Assembly (NCBI GenBank): GCA_964449295.1
Contig: CAYUZN010000034.1
Span: 1 to 17,027, forward strand
Direction of reading: 5' to 3'
DNA from: CANJJB01 sp964449295
Lineage (GTDB): Bacteria > Chlamydiota > Chlamydiia > Chlamydiales > Rhabdochlamydiaceae
Length of the DNA stretch: 17,027 nt
A model generated the notes under the pieces. It ran no database searches. It saw nothing but the letters and a program-made list of their open reading frames with translations, and was not told where the DNA came from. Within the stretch, counting starts at the first letter, position 1. Every line of letters begins with the position of its first letter. Made by a program: the position numbers and the translations under genes. This document shows, one piece after another, positions 16,201 through 17,027 of this stretch.

Positions 16201-17004
16201 TCACTTTTTAGTGAGGCCTATGTAATTTTCTAAAGCAGTCCGAATTCGTCTTAATGTATCTCCGGCATTTTGATCTATATAGTTATTGTTAGTCATCATG
16301 GTAATGGGCGTCTTTGGAGGAGTTATAGGAGAATCTTGTTTTCTGGGTGTTGCTGTATAAGGAGGAGGAAGATCTAAAGGTTTGGATAAGGGCTGATAGA
16401 CACAATTTGCTAAAGTCTTTTTCCCTTGTTTGACAAAGGCTACAGTCTCATTATAGAAAGTCTGATTTCCTTTAAAACAACCTTTAAAAATATTGAAAAT
16501 CAAAGAAATGAATTCTCTGGCGTATCCCGAATAACTTGATCTATGACGAACAATATTATTATCATGAAATTTCGATAGGGCTGTTGATAATCGTCCGTAA
16601 GAGCCTAAACTTTCATCTAATATCGCTTCTACGTTAATTGTTTCCTCAGGCTTGAATGTTTTATTGAATAATTGACTGGCTTTAGCTTGTGTGTTCTCAT
16701 CATTAAAATTAACTTGTCTTAATAAAGTATTTGTGTAGGAAAGAACCTCGTAAAGAGATAGTTTTCTCGTATGTTTCTTGCTTGTAGCAAGAAGATTTGG
16801 ATGCACATTTGCAATTGATTTATCAAAGAGAGCCTGACATTTCTCGGCAAATTCTGAAGGCGCTAAAACTTCGTAAGAAACGGATAACTGATTTTCTGAA
16901 GGAGTATAGACTTGGTAAATATATTTGCCAGAACGAGGAGCTACAAGCTCCATTAATTGCGTCCAGTCTTCTAAAGGGACATTAAAGTTTGTTGCTGAAA
17001 TCAT
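16201..17004 (-). CDS. Hypothetical protein with PPPY motif, possible secreted effector
   Basis: I do not recognise this 267-residue protein. It has no Sec signal peptide. Residues 1-200 look like a mixed, mostly helical domain with one hydrophobic stretch near 164-174 (EFISLIFNIFK) too short and polar for a sure membrane helix. Residues 205-235 are proline-rich, with LPPPYTATP (212-220) and SPITPPKTPIT (225-235). PPxY is a ligand for WW domains of eukaryotic ubiquitin ligases, and TPP/SP patterns resemble eukaryotic phosphorylation sites. This makes a type III secreted, host-directed protein conceivable, but that is inference. The ATG has AAAGGTG 4 bases upstream. The gene ends 47 bases before the hydrolase start on the same strand and may be cotranscribed with it. 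Confidence 0.7.
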   Translation of the reverse strand: MISATNFNVPLEDWTQLMELVAPRSGKYIYQVYTPSENQLSVSYEVLAPSEFAEKCQALFDKSIANVHPNLLATSKKHTRKLSLYEVLSYTNTLLRQVNFNDENTQAKASQLFNKTFKPEETINVEAILDESLGSYGRLSTALSKFHDNNIVRHRSSYSGYAREFISLIFNIFKGCFKGNQTFYNETVAFVKQGKKTLANCVYQPLSKPLDLPPPYTATPRKQDSPITPPKTPITMMTNNNYIDQNAGDTLRRIRTALENYIGLTKK

Positions 17005-17008
17005 ATTT

Positions 17009-17015
17009 CACCTTT
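17009..17015 (-). promoter_or_regulatory. Ribosome binding site of the PPPY-protein gene
   Basis: AAAGGTG on the minus strand, 4 bases before the ATG at 17004. It supports that start. The promoter would lie beyond the window edge. Confidence 0.6.
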
Positions 17016-17027
17016 GGCTTAAAAAAA

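Noticed and set aside
16154..16204. Longer hydrolase start adding 17 residues
   Set aside because: It would bury the signal peptide behind a charged extension, and the strong AAAGGAG site belongs to the ATG at 16153.
1..17027. Phage, transposon, toxin-antitoxin, CRISPR or tRNA features
   Set aside because: No transposase, integrase, terminal repeats, regular short repeats or tRNA-like cloverleaf was seen on either strand by eye.

Overview
The window most likely comes from an environmental (amoeba- or arthropod-associated) member of the Chlamydiae, in the Parachlamydiales/Simkania/Rhabdochlamydia range. The evidence is indirect. The solute-binding protein resembles chlamydial ArtJ from memory. 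A giant DUF3638-type protein is of a kind I associate with eukaryotes and environmental chlamydiae. The DNA is AT-rich with weak Shine-Dalgarno use, and the gene mix suits a host-associated bacterium. No rRNA or tRNA gene, insertion sequence or CRISPR array was seen.

Layout. Bases 1-286 are AT-rich flank without a convincing gene. Bases 287-8584 (+) encode one 2765-residue protein. Its second half carries a helicase-like ATPase core (Walker A, a DEFD motif II, an SAT motif, a TRG segment and a QEQGRMR motif VI) that matches my memory of the DUF3638/DUF3645 family. It also has a Q/E-rich hinge and an extra C-terminal domain. It ends in an 8-base tail-to-tail overlap with a minus-strand polar amino-acid ABC transporter operon (10736 down to 8577): binding protein, permease, ATPase. 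The ATPase has Gln where the H-loop His normally sits.

A 120-base divergent intergenic region (10737-10856) holds a good promoter on each strand. The plus-strand promoter drives an MFS transporter (10857-12107). A second plus-strand set follows: a membrane-anchored hypothetical protein broken by a 10-N assembly gap (12144-12895), a methionine aminopeptidase of the archaeal/eukaryotic type II (12892-13785), and a TetA-like MFS exporter (13782-15002). These three are joined by two ATGA start/stop overlaps and look translationally coupled.

The MFS gene ends tail-to-tail with a minus-strand choloylglycine-hydrolase-family enzyme (16153-14999), the two stop codons sharing a TTAA palindrome. Upstream of the hydrolase on the same strand is a hypothetical protein (17004-16201) with a PPPY motif in a proline-rich tail, a possible host-interaction protein.

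Together the region suggests host-dependent life: amino-acid uptake, two further transporters, an exported amidase and an extra N-terminal methionine-processing enzyme. The strongest candidates for unusual biology are the giant helicase-like protein and the type II aminopeptidase in its coupled operon.
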